A DNA stretch of 64,000 nucleotides. Origin: Plantibacter flavus. GTDB lineage: Bacteria > Actinomycetota > Actinomycetes > Actinomycetales > Microbacteriaceae. The stretch spans positions 1-64,000 of the forward strand of contig NZ_CP019402.1 of the NCBI RefSeq assembly GCF_002024505.1, read 5' to 3'. A program made the position numbers and the translations under genes. The notes beneath the pieces were generated by a model, which was not told the origin of the DNA, ran no database searches, and was given only the letters and a program-made list of their open reading frames with translations. Shown here one piece after another: positions 29,888 through 39,381 of this stretch (positions are counted from its first letter, which is position 1; each line of letters begins with the position of its first letter).

Positions 29888-31129
29888 ATGAGCATCGAAC
29901 GCGCGGACGTCATCGTCACGAGTCCCGGCCGGAACTTCGTCACCCTGAAGATCACCACCAGCGACGGTGTCGTGGGCTGGGGTGACGCGACCCTCAACGG
30001 ACGCGAGCTCGCCGTCGCGTCGTACCTCGGCGACCACGTCGCGTCGATGCTGATCGGCCGCGATGAGGACCGCATCGAGGACACCTGGCAGTACCTGTAC
30101 CGCGGACCCTACTGGCGGCGCGGCCCCGTCACGATGGCGGCCATCGCCGCGGTGGACATGGCGCTCTGGGACATCAAGGCCAAGAAGGCCGGGGTGCCGC
30201 TGTACCAGCTGCTCGGCGGTGCGAGCCGATCGGGTATCCGGGCGTACGCGCACGCCTCGGGGACGGACTACCAGGCACTCGCCAACGCGATCACCGGGTA
30301 TCAGGAGCTCGAGTTCACCGCGGTGCGCGTCCAGACCGGTGTGCCGGGGCTCGGGCAGGTGTACGGGGTGTCCGCCTCAGGGCCCGGCGTCCGCTACGAC
30401 TACGAGCCGGCGAAGCGAGCGGCGGACGGCTCGGCTGCCACGGCACCGACCGAGGAGTCCTGGGACACCGCCGGCTACCTCGCGCACATGCCGGGCGTCT
30501 TCGAACGGATCCGCGAGGACTTCGGGACGGGCCTCCGGATCCTGCACGACGGACACCACCGCATGTCGCCCATCGAGGCCGCCCGGTTCGCGAAGGACAT
30601 CGAGCCGTACAAGCTCTTCTGGCTCGAGGACTGCACACCGGGGGAGGACCAGACCGCCCTGCGACTCGTCCGCCAGCACTCGACCACGCCGCTGGCGATC
30701 GGCGAGGTCTTCAACTCGGTGTACGACTATCAGACCCTCATCACCGAGCGCCTCATCGACTACGTCCGTTCGGCGGTGACGCACACCGGTGGCATCACGG
30801 CGATGAGGAAACTGCTCGACTTCGCGGCCGTCTACGGGATCCGTTCCGGCATCCACGGCCCCACCGACATCTCGCCCATCGGGATGGCCGCAGCGTTGCA
30901 CCTCGACCTCGCGATCCACAACTTCGGGATCCAGGAGTACATGCCCCACAACGAGCAGACCCTCGAGGTGTTCCAGACCTCCTTCACCTTCGACGACGGC
31001 TTCCTGCATCCCGGCGAGCAGCCCGGCCTCGGCGTCGAACTCGACGAGGACGCGGCTGCCGCATTCGAGTACACGAAGGCGTACCTGCCGGTGAACCGGC
31101 TGACGGACGGCACCGTCCACGACTGGTGA
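29888..31129 (+). CDS. D-mannonate dehydratase-type enolase superfamily protein (ManD/RspA)
   Basis: 413 aa. Dehydrates D-mannonate or related sugar acids to 2-keto-3-deoxy-gluconate in hexuronate breakdown (family function). The metal ligands Asp221, Glu247 and Glu273, and catalytic-site residues Arg147, Tyr159, His223 and His323 with Asp327, match the ManD pattern, as does the terminal Trp. AAAGGA precedes ATG. Its presumed transporter and LacI regulator upstream are decayed, so expression and specificity (ManD or low-activity RspA type) are open. Confidence 0.9.
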   Translation: MSIERADVIVTSPGRNFVTLKITTSDGVVGWGDATLNGRELAVASYLGDHVASMLIGRDEDRIEDTWQYLYRGPYWRRGPVTMAAIAAVDMALWDIKAKKAGVPLYQLLGGASRSGIRAYAHASGTDYQALANAITGYQELEFTAVRVQTGVPGLGQVYGVSASGPGVRYDYEPAKRAADGSAATAPTEESWDTAGYLAHMPGVFERIREDFGTGLRILHDGHHRMSPIEAARFAKDIEPYKLFWLEDCTPGEDQTALRLVRQHSTTPLAIGEVFNSVYDYQTLITERLIDYVRSAVTHTGGITAMRKLLDFAAVYGIRSGIHGPTDISPIGMAAALHLDLAIHNFGIQEYMPHNEQTLEVFQTSFTFDDGFLHPGEQPGLGVELDEDAAAAFEYTKAYLPVNRLTDGTVHDW

Positions 31130-31289
31130 GCGGCGGCGGTGGCATCTGGTGCTCCGCGGCTGTGAGGTGAGATGATGCGGTGCTGCCTCGAACGCGTGCG
31201 GTCCTCCGCCACGTCCGTCCCGATGCGCGAGGCGCTGCGGGTTCCGGGACGGCAGCTCCTCCCTGCGACCCGGAATCGAAGGATGCCCG

Positions 31290-32378
31290 GTGCACGTGGA
31301 CCCGACCGTCGGCGCGGCCGACACCGCTGAACCAGCCACCCGAGGCGGCAGCGTCGCCCCCGTCGCTCCGCCGTCGCACCGACTGCGTCCGGTCGCCCTC
31401 GGTGGTGTCATCGCCGCCACGGTCGTCGTCGCCGCGGCCTGGGTGATCGGCGCGTCGGTGTCGCTGACAGCGGCCACGGCACCGTCGGTGATGCTGCAGC
31501 CGTATCTCGACGCACTGGAGGACGGGCACCTCGAACGGGCCGTCGCGATGGACGGGACCGCTGCCGCCGCCGCTGAACTCGGCTACAGCGTCGACCTCCT
31601 GACCGATGAGCGGTATGCACTCGCGACCGACCGCCCGACGGCCTATCGCGTCGGTGCGACCCGGACCGAGAACGGGGTCGCCACGGTCGACGTGGCGTTC
31701 GAGCGCGGCGGTGAAGGGCAGACCACGGCGTTCACGCTGCGCGCACAGCCGTCCGGCTTCCTGTGGTTCAGCGCGTGGCGCATCGAACCGGCGAGCCTGC
31801 CGACCATCACGGTGCCCACGGTCAGGTTCGGTGCGCTGGACCTCTCCGTCGGAGGCGCGCACGTGGGCACGGTGGACGAGACGACGGTCTACGTCGTCGG
31901 ACCGGGGAAGTACGACATCGCGGCCGACTCGACCACCGGCTTCTTCGACTTCGAGGTGCCCAGCGTGGAGGCCGAATGGGACGGCAGGCCGACGGCGTAT
32001 CTGTACCCGACACTGACGGCGCTCGGGCAGGAAGGGGCGACCGCTGCGGTCCGCGCGTACGTGGACGCCTGCATCGCATCGACGTCCTATGAACCCGCGG
32101 GCTGCTCCATCGCGATCGACAATTCGGAGGGCGACGAGATGTCGGGCGTCACCTGGCTGTTAACCCGTGGTCCCGAGTTCGAGTTCTCGGAGTACTCCGC
32201 GACGGCGGGGTTCCTCGTGACCACCACCCGTCGGGGCAGTGCCGACTTCGTCGCCGCGTTCGCCTCGGCCTCGGGCGAATACGGCATCGTGACCGCGGAG
32301 GATTGCGAGGTGTGGGTGGACGGCGCCGTCGTGTTGTCGACCGACGGCACGTGGACCTTCGACCCGTACACCTGGTGA
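31290..32378 (+). CDS. Membrane-anchored extracellular protein of unknown function
   Basis: 362 aa from GTG 31290. The cytoplasmic N terminus (1-32) is followed by one membrane helix (about 35-58) and a large outer domain with regular strand-rich sequence. Two Cys pairs are possible (near 253/263 and late in the domain). The layout resembles actinobacterial envelope proteins with repeated NTF2-like or beta-sandwich regions, but I do not recognise the family. The preceding 160 bases show no clear promoter. The end overlaps nothing; a PH-like membrane protein gene follows after 40 bases. Confidence 0.75.
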   Translation: MHVDPTVGAADTAEPATRGGSVAPVAPPSHRLRPVALGGVIAATVVVAAAWVIGASVSLTAATAPSVMLQPYLDALEDGHLERAVAMDGTAAAAAELGYSVDLLTDERYALATDRPTAYRVGATRTENGVATVDVAFERGGEGQTTAFTLRAQPSGFLWFSAWRIEPASLPTITVPTVRFGALDLSVGGAHVGTVDETTVYVVGPGKYDIAADSTTGFFDFEVPSVEAEWDGRPTAYLYPTLTALGQEGATAAVRAYVDACIASTSYEPAGCSIAIDNSEGDEMSGVTWLLTRGPEFEFSEYSATAGFLVTTTRRGSADFVAAFASASGEYGIVTAEDCEVWVDGAVVLSTDGTWTFDPYTW

Positions 32379-32418
32379 GGATGGGCGATGTCATGCACCA
32401 GATGAGGGGTGGGGACGC

Positions 32419-32931
32419 GTGAAGTACGTTCCAGCGTTCGGCCTGAAGGCGCAGGTGTTCATGCTCTGTGTGGCGCCGCTCTTCCTCTTCCTGGTGACTC
32501 CGAAGGACAAACTCGCGTCCGCCGGACCGGTCCTGGCCGTGGCCTTCGTCGTGCTTGCAGCTGCGGCATGGACCACACTCGTCGTGACGGCACACCGGAT
32601 CGTCGTGCTCGATGAGCACCTGGTGGTGTACACGGCCTTCCGCTCCCGCGTCGTCCGTATCGACGACGTCAGCTCGATCGGACCGAACTGGAGACCTCAG
32701 AGCTTCCGCATCGCTCTGAGGGATGGTCCGAGCATCAGGGGCCACTGCCGCAACGGCTACGCCGCGTTCGCGGAGGACCTGACGACCGGACACCCGTCGA
32801 TCGAGTTCCGATACTCCATGCTGAAGCCGAAGACCGATCAGTTCATGGAATCGGGCTACTCGGAGCTGACGGAGGACGAACGTCGCGAAGCCGAGTCCCT
32901 CGTCCTGGCCGCCCAGTCGGCCGCGAGCTGA
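32419..32931 (+). CDS. Two-helix membrane protein with PH-like domain
   Basis: 170 aa from GTG 32419, preceded by GAGGGG. Two N-terminal helices (about 10-28 and 35-55) are followed by a cytoplasmic region with HRIVVLDEHLVVYTAFRSR, reminiscent of bacterial PH (bPH) domains. The rest is hydrophilic. Function is unknown. It might act with the preceding membrane protein, being co-directional and close. Confidence 0.7.
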   Translation: MKYVPAFGLKAQVFMLCVAPLFLFLVTPKDKLASAGPVLAVAFVVLAAAAWTTLVVTAHRIVVLDEHLVVYTAFRSRVVRIDDVSSIGPNWRPQSFRIALRDGPSIRGHCRNGYAAFAEDLTTGHPSIEFRYSMLKPKTDQFMESGYSELTEDERREAESLVLAAQSAAS

Positions 32932-32961
32932 GCTGCCCGCGCGACGATAGGGTGAGGACCC

Positions 32962-33867
32962 GTGACGGCCGCCCTTCCCCCTGAGCATCGCGAGACGACG
33001 CCCCGCGGGGTCCTCGTCTCCGTCGTCGCCTCATTCCTGTTCGCGGCGCTGTTCTTCCTGCCACCGCTGCTGGAGCCGTTCGGAGCGAACGAGATCTTCG
33101 CCTGGCGCGTGATCGCGACGGTGCCGGTGCTGGCGACGCTCATCGCGGTGTTCGGGTGGTGGCGGGAGGTCCGGGACATCGCGGTCCGTCTCGCGCGTCG
33201 TCCGATCCTCGTCCTCGTGGTCGTGCTCGACGGGCTCCTGTTGTCCCTGCAGCTGTGGCTCTTCGGTTGGGCACCGCAGACGGGGCACGGGCTCGAACTC
33301 GCACTCGGCTACCTCCTGATGCCGCTGGCGATGGTCGTGGTCGGCGTCGTCCTGCATCGGGAGCGACTCGCGCCGCTCCGGATCGCGGCTGTGGCCGCAG
33401 CCGCCCTCGGCGTCACCGCCGCGATCGTCGTGGCCGGTGGGCTGTCCTGGGCGACCATCGCGGTCGCGGTCGGCTACCCGGTGTACTTCGCGATCCGGCG
33501 CCGAGCCGGGCTCGACTCCATCGGTGCGTTCTGCTTCGAGCTGGCGGTCCTCGTCCCCGTCGCGATCGTGCTGGCACTGCAACCGTCCTCACTCGCCGTC
33601 CTCGCCGCGCACCCGCAGCTGAGCTGGGGGATCGTGCTCCTCGGGGTGATCGGTGGTGTCGCCCTCGTGCTGTACCTCGTCGCGAGTCGCCTGCTGTCGT
33701 TCGGCGTCTTCGGGCTGCTCAGCTACCTGGAACCGGTGCTGCTCGTCCTCGTGGCGGTCCTGCTCCTCGGCGAATCGCTGACGGTCGCCGACGGGTTCGT
33801 CTACGGCCCGATCGTGGTGGCCCTCATGCTCCTGGGGCTCGAGACCGTGCGACGCCCGTCGCGCTGA
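32962..33867 (+). CDS. EamA/RarD-type permease
   Basis: 301 aa with ten hydrophobic segments in two EamA repeats; the sequence follows the RarD subfamily (for example FAWRVIATVPV and the YLEPVLLVLVAVLLLGE end). It exports or imports small metabolites; substrate not predictable. GTG start; a TAGGGT element lies eight bases upstream, so this message too may have a very short leader. Confidence 0.85.
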   Translation: MTAALPPEHRETTPRGVLVSVVASFLFAALFFLPPLLEPFGANEIFAWRVIATVPVLATLIAVFGWWREVRDIAVRLARRPILVLVVVLDGLLLSLQLWLFGWAPQTGHGLELALGYLLMPLAMVVVGVVLHRERLAPLRIAAVAAAALGVTAAIVVAGGLSWATIAVAVGYPVYFAIRRRAGLDSIGAFCFELAVLVPVAIVLALQPSSLAVLAAHPQLSWGIVLLGVIGGVALVLYLVASRLLSFGVFGLLSYLEPVLLVLVAVLLLGESLTVADGFVYGPIVVALMLLGLETVRRPSR

Positions 33868-33941
33868 TCGTCCACCTGCAGCCCGGCGCGTCGCCGCGAA
33901 CCTGTGAAGTCAAGCCTCGAGACGCGTTCCGCGAGCGCGCC

Positions 33942-33947
33942 TAGCCT
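33942..33947 (+). promoter_or_regulatory. -10 element of a probable leaderless small gene
   Basis: TAGCCT lies six bases before ATG 33954; no ribosome site. Confidence 0.45.
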
Positions 33948-33953
33948 GATGGC

Positions 33954-34235
33954 ATGGTTACGAAGCATGCTCCAGCAGTGTCGCTCGAGTCGCCGTTTCC
34001 TCCAGCGCGAGACTCGTCCGAACGGCACCACGTCGTCCCGATCGGTGCCCGGCAATGGCGGATCTCGAACGACGCCGATCCCTCCTCACCCGAATGTTGT
34101 CTCGCGTACGTCGAGGCACAGGGCACCGGCTACGACGTCCTCATCGTCGCGCCCAGCCCGCCCGAATGGCTGCATGTGGACACCTTCGACGAGGCCAAGC
34201 GCGCCGCGATCCGACGGCCGTCGCCGCAGCTCTGA
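33954..34235 (+). CDS. Small protein of unknown function
   Basis: 93 aa. The first 25 residues are hydrophilic and Pro/Ser-rich. The rest is a compact domain with WRISNDADP, CCLAYVEAQG, YDVLIV and PPEWLHVDTFDEAKRA, which looks conserved and folded. No family recognised. The TAGCCT element six bases upstream supports it as an expressed gene. It ends beside a palindromic repeat pair and converges with a LacI gene. Confidence 0.65.
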   Translation: MVTKHAPAVSLESPFPPARDSSERHHVVPIGARQWRISNDADPSSPECCLAYVEAQGTGYDVLIVAPSPPEWLHVDTFDEAKRAAIRRPSPQL

Positions 34236-34255
34236 GTCGCTCCGTCGGCGTTCAT

Positions 34256-34304
34256 TCGCCCATGTTCGGGCGACGGAATGCCGGTTCGCCCAAGTATGGG
34301 CGAA
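34256..34304. repeat. Two palindromic repeats, TTCGCCCA-type, between convergent genes
   Basis: TCGCCCATGTTCGGGCGA (34256-34273) and TTCGCCCAAGTATGGGCGAA (34285-34304, perfect stem TTCGCCCA/TGGGCGAA). The same family occurs at 42827-42876 and 58991-59010. Between convergent genes these may act as terminators in both directions. Confidence 0.8.
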
Positions 34305-34313
34305 CGAACGGGT

Positions 34314-35336
34314 TCAGACGCTCCCGCGACGCACGATCGACGTGGGGACGAACGAGCCGGTGGGCGAGATCGTCTCACCCCTGAGCTGCGCGAGGAGCAC
34401 CTCCGCCGCGCGCTGACCGACGGCCGCCGCCGGCTGGTGGACCGTGGTGAGGGGCGGGTGGCAACGGAGCGCCCACGCCGAATCGTCGAAGCCGACGACC
34501 GACACGTCCTCCGGCACACTCCGCCCCGCCGCACGGAGGGCTTCGAGCGCTCCGGCCGCGACGGCGTCCGAGGCCGCGAACACGCCGTCGACGGCCGGCT
34601 CCCGGCGGAGCAGCTCCACCATCCCGGCGAAGCCGTCCTGGTGCGAGTAGAGCGGGACCTCCACGACGAGTCGTTCGTCGAAACGGTCGCCGAGCGCATC
34701 GCGGAATCCGGCCAGTCGGTCGGAGCCGGAGTCCCGGTCGAGGGCTGCGGCGATCATGCCGATGTGCCGTCGACCGGCGCCGAGCAGCTCACCGGTGATG
34801 TCGACCGATGCCGCCCGGTTGTCGATCCCGACGAACGGGAGCTCACGGAGGTCGGGCGGGTGGCCGACGAAGGTCGCGGGGAGACCGAGGCGCTCGATGA
34901 CGCGCGTGATCGGGTCGTTCTGGCGGGCGGAGACCATGATCACCCCGTCGACGAAGCCGCCCGAGAGGTACCGGGTGATGCGGTCGGTGTCGCGCTCGGA
35001 GTCGACGACCAGGCAGACGAGCTGGTGGTCGGCCTGTGACAGCGCCTCGTTCGCCCCGAGCAGGATGTTGCCGATGTTGGGGTCGTCGACGAACAGGCTG
35101 TGCGGCTCGTGGACGACGAATCCGACGGCCTGGGTGCGCTGCATGACGAGGTTCCGGGCGGCCGTGTTCGGCACGTAGCCGACCTTCTCGATGGCGGCCT
35201 CGATGGCCTCGCGCGCTTCGGCCGACACGTAGCGCTCGCCGTTGACGACCCGGCTGACCGTGCCTCGAGAGACGCCGGCCTCGACGGCGACATCGTGCAC
35301 CGTCGCTCGCTTGCGTCGGGTCGGCGGAGGGGTCAC
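34314..35336 (-). CDS. LacI-family repressor of the galactoside cluster
   Basis: 340 aa. N-terminal helix-turn-helix (about 11-60: VHDVAVEAGVSRGTVSRVVNG, hinge NTAARNLV) and an intact periplasmic-binding-like effector domain. GTG start with TAGGGT (35343-35348 complement) six bases upstream, so probably a leaderless transcript. It is divergent from the GH42 gene; two 18-bp palindromic boxes in the shared gap are its likely operators. Effector presumably a galactose-containing sugar (inferred). Confidence 0.93.
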   Translation of the reverse strand: MTPPPTRRKRATVHDVAVEAGVSRGTVSRVVNGERYVSAEAREAIEAAIEKVGYVPNTAARNLVMQRTQAVGFVVHEPHSLFVDDPNIGNILLGANEALSQADHQLVCLVVDSERDTDRITRYLSGGFVDGVIMVSARQNDPITRVIERLGLPATFVGHPPDLRELPFVGIDNRAASVDITGELLGAGRRHIGMIAAALDRDSGSDRLAGFRDALGDRFDERLVVEVPLYSHQDGFAGMVELLRREPAVDGVFAASDAVAAGALEALRAAGRSVPEDVSVVGFDDSAWALRCHPPLTTVHQPAAAVGQRAAEVLLAQLRGETISPTGSFVPTSIVRRGSV

Positions 35337-35342
35337 GGCTCC

Positions 35343-35348
35343 ACCCTA
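35343..35348 (-). promoter_or_regulatory. -10 element of the LacI gene
   Basis: Minus strand TAGGGT, six bases, then GTG 35336. It does not overlap the two operators, so direct steric autorepression seems limited. Confidence 0.5.
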
Positions 35349-35382
35349 GCGCCGGTCCGGGCGGCCGCCGGCGGGCTCCGTG

Positions 35383-35412
35383 TTGACAGATTCAGAACGG
35401 CACGCCTACTCT
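35383..35412 (+). promoter_or_regulatory. Promoter of the GH42/ABC operon
   Basis: TTGACA (35383-35388), 18 bases, TACTCT (35407-35412). A strong actinobacterial housekeeping promoter whose start site would fall inside operator 1. Confidence 0.75.
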
Positions 35413-35427
35413 GTGTACGTTCACAGA
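35410..35427 (+). promoter_or_regulatory. LacI operator O1
   Basis: TCTGTGTACGTTCACAGA, a near-perfect 18-bp palindrome overlapping the -10 end and the start site. Confidence 0.8.
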
Positions 35428-35455
35428 CTCTCAACGTGGAGTTGTCGCTCTTCGA

Positions 35456-35473
35456 TCTGTGCACGTTCACAGA
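35456..35473 (+). promoter_or_regulatory. LacI operator O2
   Basis: TCTGTGCACGTTCACAGA, differing from O1 by one base, 46 bp downstream of it and 15 bases before the GH42 ATG. Confidence 0.8.
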
Positions 35474-35487
35474 TCGCGGAAGGCACC

Positions 35488-37497
35488 ATGAGCACCACCC
35501 CCACGTTCAGCCACGACGGCATCGCCTACGGCTGCGACTACAACCCCGAGCAGTGGGATCGGTCCGTCTGGCGCGAAGACGTCGCGCTCATGCAGGAGGC
35601 GGGCGTCGACCTCGTCGCCCTCAACATCTTCGGCTGGTCGCACCTCGAGCCACGGCCGGGCGAGTTCGACTTCGCCGGGCTCGACGAGATCCTCGACCTG
35701 CTCCACGAGGCCGGCATCCGGGTCAACCTCGGGACCGGCACCGCATCGGCCCCACCGTGGCTGACGTTCCGGCACCCGGAGATCCTCCCCGAGACCGAGG
35801 ACGGGACGACCCGCTTCCCTGGCGGTCGCCAGGCCTGGTGCCCGTCGTCCGCGGTCTTCCGTCGCTACGCCCTCGAGCTCGTGGAGCGTGTCGCCAAGCG
35901 CTACGGCACACACCCCGCCGTCGAGCTCTGGCACGTGTCGAACGAACTCGGCTGCCACAACGCGCTCTGCTACGACGACGAGAGCGCCGAGGCATTCCGA
36001 GGCTGGCTCCGCGCCCGCTACCAGACGATCGAGCGTCTGAACATCGCGTGGGGCACGTCGTTCTGGAGCCAGCAGTACAGCGACTTCGCCGAGATCCTGC
36101 CGCCGCGCCTGACCCTGTCGAGCCGGAACCCGAGCCAGGTCATCGACTTCCACCGCTTCTCCTCCGACGAGCTCCTCGGCTACTACCGGGCCGAGCTCAA
36201 GGTCCTGCGCCGTCACAGCTCGGTGCCCGTCACGACCAACTTCATGGTCACCGCGCACATCCGGAACCTCGACTACTGGCAGTGGGCGCCCGAGATGGAT
36301 GTCGTCGCCAACGACCACTACCTCGACAACCGCCTCGCGGACCCCACGGCCGAACTCGCGTTCGCGAGCGACCTCACGCGCGGTCTCGCCGGGGGCGGCG
36401 CCTGGTTGCTCATGGAGCAGTCCACCGGTGCGGTCAACTGGCAGCCGCAGAACCTCGCGAAGGCACCGGGCGAGATGACCCGGAACTCCCTCACGCACGT
36501 CGCGAAGGGCGCGGAGGCGATCTGCTTCTTCCAGTGGCGCGCGTCGCTGCAGGGCTCGGAGAAGTTCCACTCGGCCCTCCTGCCGCACGCGGGCACCGAC
36601 TCCGACGTGTGGCGCGAGGTCGTCGAGCTGGGCGGCACGCTCGACCGACTCGACGAGATCACCGGCACGCGCGTCCAGGCCGATGTCGCCCTCCTCTTCT
36701 CCTGGGAGAACTGGTGGGCCGCCGACGGCGAGAGCCGCCCGACCCACGCGATCGACCACCTCTCGCAGGTCCACGCGGTCCACGCGTCGCTGCGTCGTCT
36801 GGGCCACACCGTCGACGTCGTGCGTCCGGGCGCCGACCTCTCCGCCTACCGGCTCGTCGTCGTCCCGAACCTGTACCTGGTGCGCGACAGCGAGGCCGCG
36901 GTCGTCTCGGACTTCGTCGCAGCCGGTGGGCACGCCGTCGTCACGTTCTTCAGTGGGATCGCCGACGAGGAGGACCGGGTCCGCCCCGGCGGCTACCCCG
37001 GTGCGTTCCGTGACCTGCTCGGCGTCAACGTCGAGGAGTTCGCCCCCGTCCTCCCCGGCCAGGTGCTGACGCTCGCGTCGGGCCGGACCGCGACGGCCTG
37101 GTCCGAGCGGACCCGCGTCCGCGGTGCCGAGGTCGTCGACTCCTTCGCCGACGGTCCGTCGACCGGTCGCCCGGCCATCACGCGCAACCGCATCGCGGGT
37201 GGCGGCGACGCCTGGTACCTCGCGACGAACCTGGATGCCGTCGCGCTCGACGAGGTGCTCCGCGACGCAGCCGCGGGGGCCGGGGCGCTGCCACAGGGTG
37301 ATCCGGACCAGCCGGGCCTCGAGGTCATCCGCCGCGCCGATGAGGGTCGGAGCTACCTCTTCCTCATCAACCACTCGACGAACGACGTCGAGCTGCCGGC
37401 CAGCGGGCGCGAGCTCGTCACCGGCGAACCCGTCGACTCCATCGCACGCGTGCCAGCCGGCGCCGTGCGCGTCATCAGAGAGGACCGCACGCGATGA
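35488..37497 (+). CDS. GH42 beta-galactosidase
   Basis: 669 aa from ATG 35488, preceded by GGAAGG; an earlier in-frame start would lie in the operators. Cytoplasmic (no signal). The GH42 barrel (about 10-390) has the acid/base Glu153 in VSNELGCHN and the nucleophile Glu310 in LMEQSTGAVNW. A trimerisation domain and small beta domain follow. It hydrolyses terminal beta-galactose from oligosaccharides such as galactan fragments. First gene of an operon with an ABC importer; it overlaps the next gene by 4 bases. Confidence 0.95.
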   Translation: MSTTPTFSHDGIAYGCDYNPEQWDRSVWREDVALMQEAGVDLVALNIFGWSHLEPRPGEFDFAGLDEILDLLHEAGIRVNLGTGTASAPPWLTFRHPEILPETEDGTTRFPGGRQAWCPSSAVFRRYALELVERVAKRYGTHPAVELWHVSNELGCHNALCYDDESAEAFRGWLRARYQTIERLNIAWGTSFWSQQYSDFAEILPPRLTLSSRNPSQVIDFHRFSSDELLGYYRAELKVLRRHSSVPVTTNFMVTAHIRNLDYWQWAPEMDVVANDHYLDNRLADPTAELAFASDLTRGLAGGGAWLLMEQSTGAVNWQPQNLAKAPGEMTRNSLTHVAKGAEAICFFQWRASLQGSEKFHSALLPHAGTDSDVWREVVELGGTLDRLDEITGTRVQADVALLFSWENWWAADGESRPTHAIDHLSQVHAVHASLRRLGHTVDVVRPGADLSAYRLVVVPNLYLVRDSEAAVVSDFVAAGGHAVVTFFSGIADEEDRVRPGGYPGAFRDLLGVNVEEFAPVLPGQVLTLASGRTATAWSERTRVRGAEVVDSFADGPSTGRPAITRNRIAGGGDAWYLATNLDAVALDEVLRDAAAGAGALPQGDPDQPGLEVIRRADEGRSYLFLINHSTNDVELPASGRELVTGEPVDSIARVPAGAVRVIREDRTR

Positions 37498-38438
37498 GCG
37501 TCAACATCGAGACGGCCGAGGCGACGTCGCCACGGCCCGTCCGCCCGCCGAGGGCGGCCAAGCTGCCGAAGGCGGTGGTGCAGCACAAGCGAGCGATCGC
37601 CATCTTCATCGTCCCGTTCGCCGTGCTGTTCGCGCTGTTCTACCTCGTGCCGATCGGGTACGCGGTCTACCAGTCACTGCTCGTGATCGAGCGTGACGGC
37701 ACCTTCGGTCAGGCCCGGGAGGTGTTCGGCGGACTGGCGCAGTACGTGCAGGTCTTCCAGAACGGCCCGTTCTGGCAGTCCGTCGGACGGGTGCTCCTGT
37801 TCGGCGTCGTCCAGGTGCCGGTGATGCTCGGGCTCGCGCTCCTCTTCGCGCTGCTGCTCGACTCACCGCTCCTGCGGGGCAAGCGGTTCTTCCGTCTCGC
37901 GTTCTTCGTCCCGTACGCGGTGCCCGGCGTGATCGCCGCCATCATGTGGGGCTTCCTCTACTCGCCGAACCTGTCGCCGTTCACCGCGATCACGCAGAAC
38001 GTGGACTTCCTCTCGGCCGATCTCGTGCTCTGGGCCATCGCGAACGTCGTCACCTGGGTGTTCGTCGGCTACAACATGCTCATCATCTACTCCTCGCTGC
38101 TCTCCATCCCGACGGAGATCTACGAGGCCGCGCGGCTCGACGGCGCCGGTCAGGCGCGCATCGCCTGGTCGATCAAGATCCCGCTCGTGATGCCGGCGAT
38201 CGTGCTCACGTCGATCTTCTCGATCATCGGCACGCTGCAACTCCTCGCCGAGCCGCAGGTGTTCCGCACCTTCAGCTCGGCCGTCAGCAGCACCTTCACC
38301 CCGAACCTCACCGTCTACACCACCTCGTCCATCCCGAACGTGAACCTCGCAGCCGCCTTCTCGGTCGTGCTCGCGCTGGCGACCTTCGTCCTCTCCTTCG
38401 GGTTCCTGAAGTTCACGCAGCGAAAGGAAGGCAAATGA
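37494..38438 (+). CDS. Sugar ABC transporter permease (MalF type)
   Basis: 314 aa. Cytoplasmic N terminus (1-40), then six membrane helices. The EAA loop contact with the ATPase is visible as EIYEAARLDGAGQARIAWSIK (about 205-225). CUT1 family importer subunit. The cognate ATPase is not encoded here; a shared MsiK-type ATPase elsewhere is usual in actinobacteria. It overlaps both neighbours. Confidence 0.93.
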   Translation: MSVNIETAEATSPRPVRPPRAAKLPKAVVQHKRAIAIFIVPFAVLFALFYLVPIGYAVYQSLLVIERDGTFGQAREVFGGLAQYVQVFQNGPFWQSVGRVLLFGVVQVPVMLGLALLFALLLDSPLLRGKRFFRLAFFVPYAVPGVIAAIMWGFLYSPNLSPFTAITQNVDFLSADLVLWAIANVVTWVFVGYNMLIIYSSLLSIPTEIYEAARLDGAGQARIAWSIKIPLVMPAIVLTSIFSIIGTLQLLAEPQVFRTFSSAVSSTFTPNLTVYTTSSIPNVNLAAAFSVVLALATFVLSFGFLKFTQRKEGK

Positions 38439-39304
38439 CCGCCATCCTGTCCACCGGCCGCGGCCCGCAGGAGAGCCGCCTGTCGCGCGCCGGCGCGCTC
38501 ATCGTGATGCTCGTCTTCACGCTCTACTTCCTCATCCCTATCTGGTGGCTGTTCATCGCCTCGACGAAGTCGTCAGCGCAGTTCGGCAACTCGGCTCCGC
38601 TCTGGTTCGCGGACTTCAACCTGTTCGACAACATCGGCCAGCTCGTCGCCTACCGCGACGGCGTCTACCTCAAGTGGATGCTGAACTCGGTGCTGTACGC
38701 CGGCCTCGGCGCCCTGCTCGGCACGCTCTTCGCGGCCATGTGCGGCTACGCCCTCGCGAAGTACCGGTTCCCGGGACGCGACCTGATCTTCAACGTCGTC
38801 CTCGGCGGTGTGCTCGTCCCCGCGACCGCGCTCGCGCTCCCGCTGTTCCTCATCTTCAGCCAGGTGGGCCTCACGAACACGTTCTGGGCGGTCTTCCTGC
38901 CTTCGCTGGTGAGCCCCTTCGGTGTCTACCTGACGCGGATCTTCGCGGCGTCGAGCGTGCCCGAGGAACTCCTCGAGGCATCGCGTCTCGACGGTGCCGG
39001 TGAGATCCGGACCTTCTTCACCATCTCCGTACGCCTGATGTTCCCGGCGCTCGTCACCGTGTTCCTCTTCCAGTTCGTCGCCATCTGGAACAACTTCTTC
39101 CTGCCGCTCATCATGCTCCGCGACGAAGCCCTGTTCCCGGTCACCCTCGGGCTCTACTCCTGGAACTCGCAGGTCAACCAGATCCCCGAGCTGCGCCTCT
39201 ACGTCCTCGTCGGCGCATTCCTGTCGATCATCCCGCTCGTCATCACCTTCCTCCTGCTCCAGCGGTTCTGGCGCTCCGGCCTCGGCGCCGGCGCCGTGAA
39301 GTAG
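38435..39304 (+). CDS. Sugar ABC transporter permease (MalG type)
   Basis: 289 aa from ATG 38435 (ATGA overlap with the preceding stop). Six helices; EAA loop ELLEASRLDGAGEIRTFFTI near 190-210. Second permease of the CUT1 importer, with the solute-binding protein encoded 77 bases downstream. Confidence 0.93.
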   Translation: MTAILSTGRGPQESRLSRAGALIVMLVFTLYFLIPIWWLFIASTKSSAQFGNSAPLWFADFNLFDNIGQLVAYRDGVYLKWMLNSVLYAGLGALLGTLFAAMCGYALAKYRFPGRDLIFNVVLGGVLVPATALALPLFLIFSQVGLTNTFWAVFLPSLVSPFGVYLTRIFAASSVPEELLEASRLDGAGEIRTFFTISVRLMFPALVTVFLFQFVAIWNNFFLPLIMLRDEALFPVTLGLYSWNSQVNQIPELRLYVLVGAFLSIIPLVITFLLLQRFWRSGLGAGAVK

Positions 39305-39381
39305 TCGGACCGACCAGCAGGCATCTTCTCCATCCCGCACCAACACCCATCCCACACCATTCACAGAAGAACGGATTCGCT

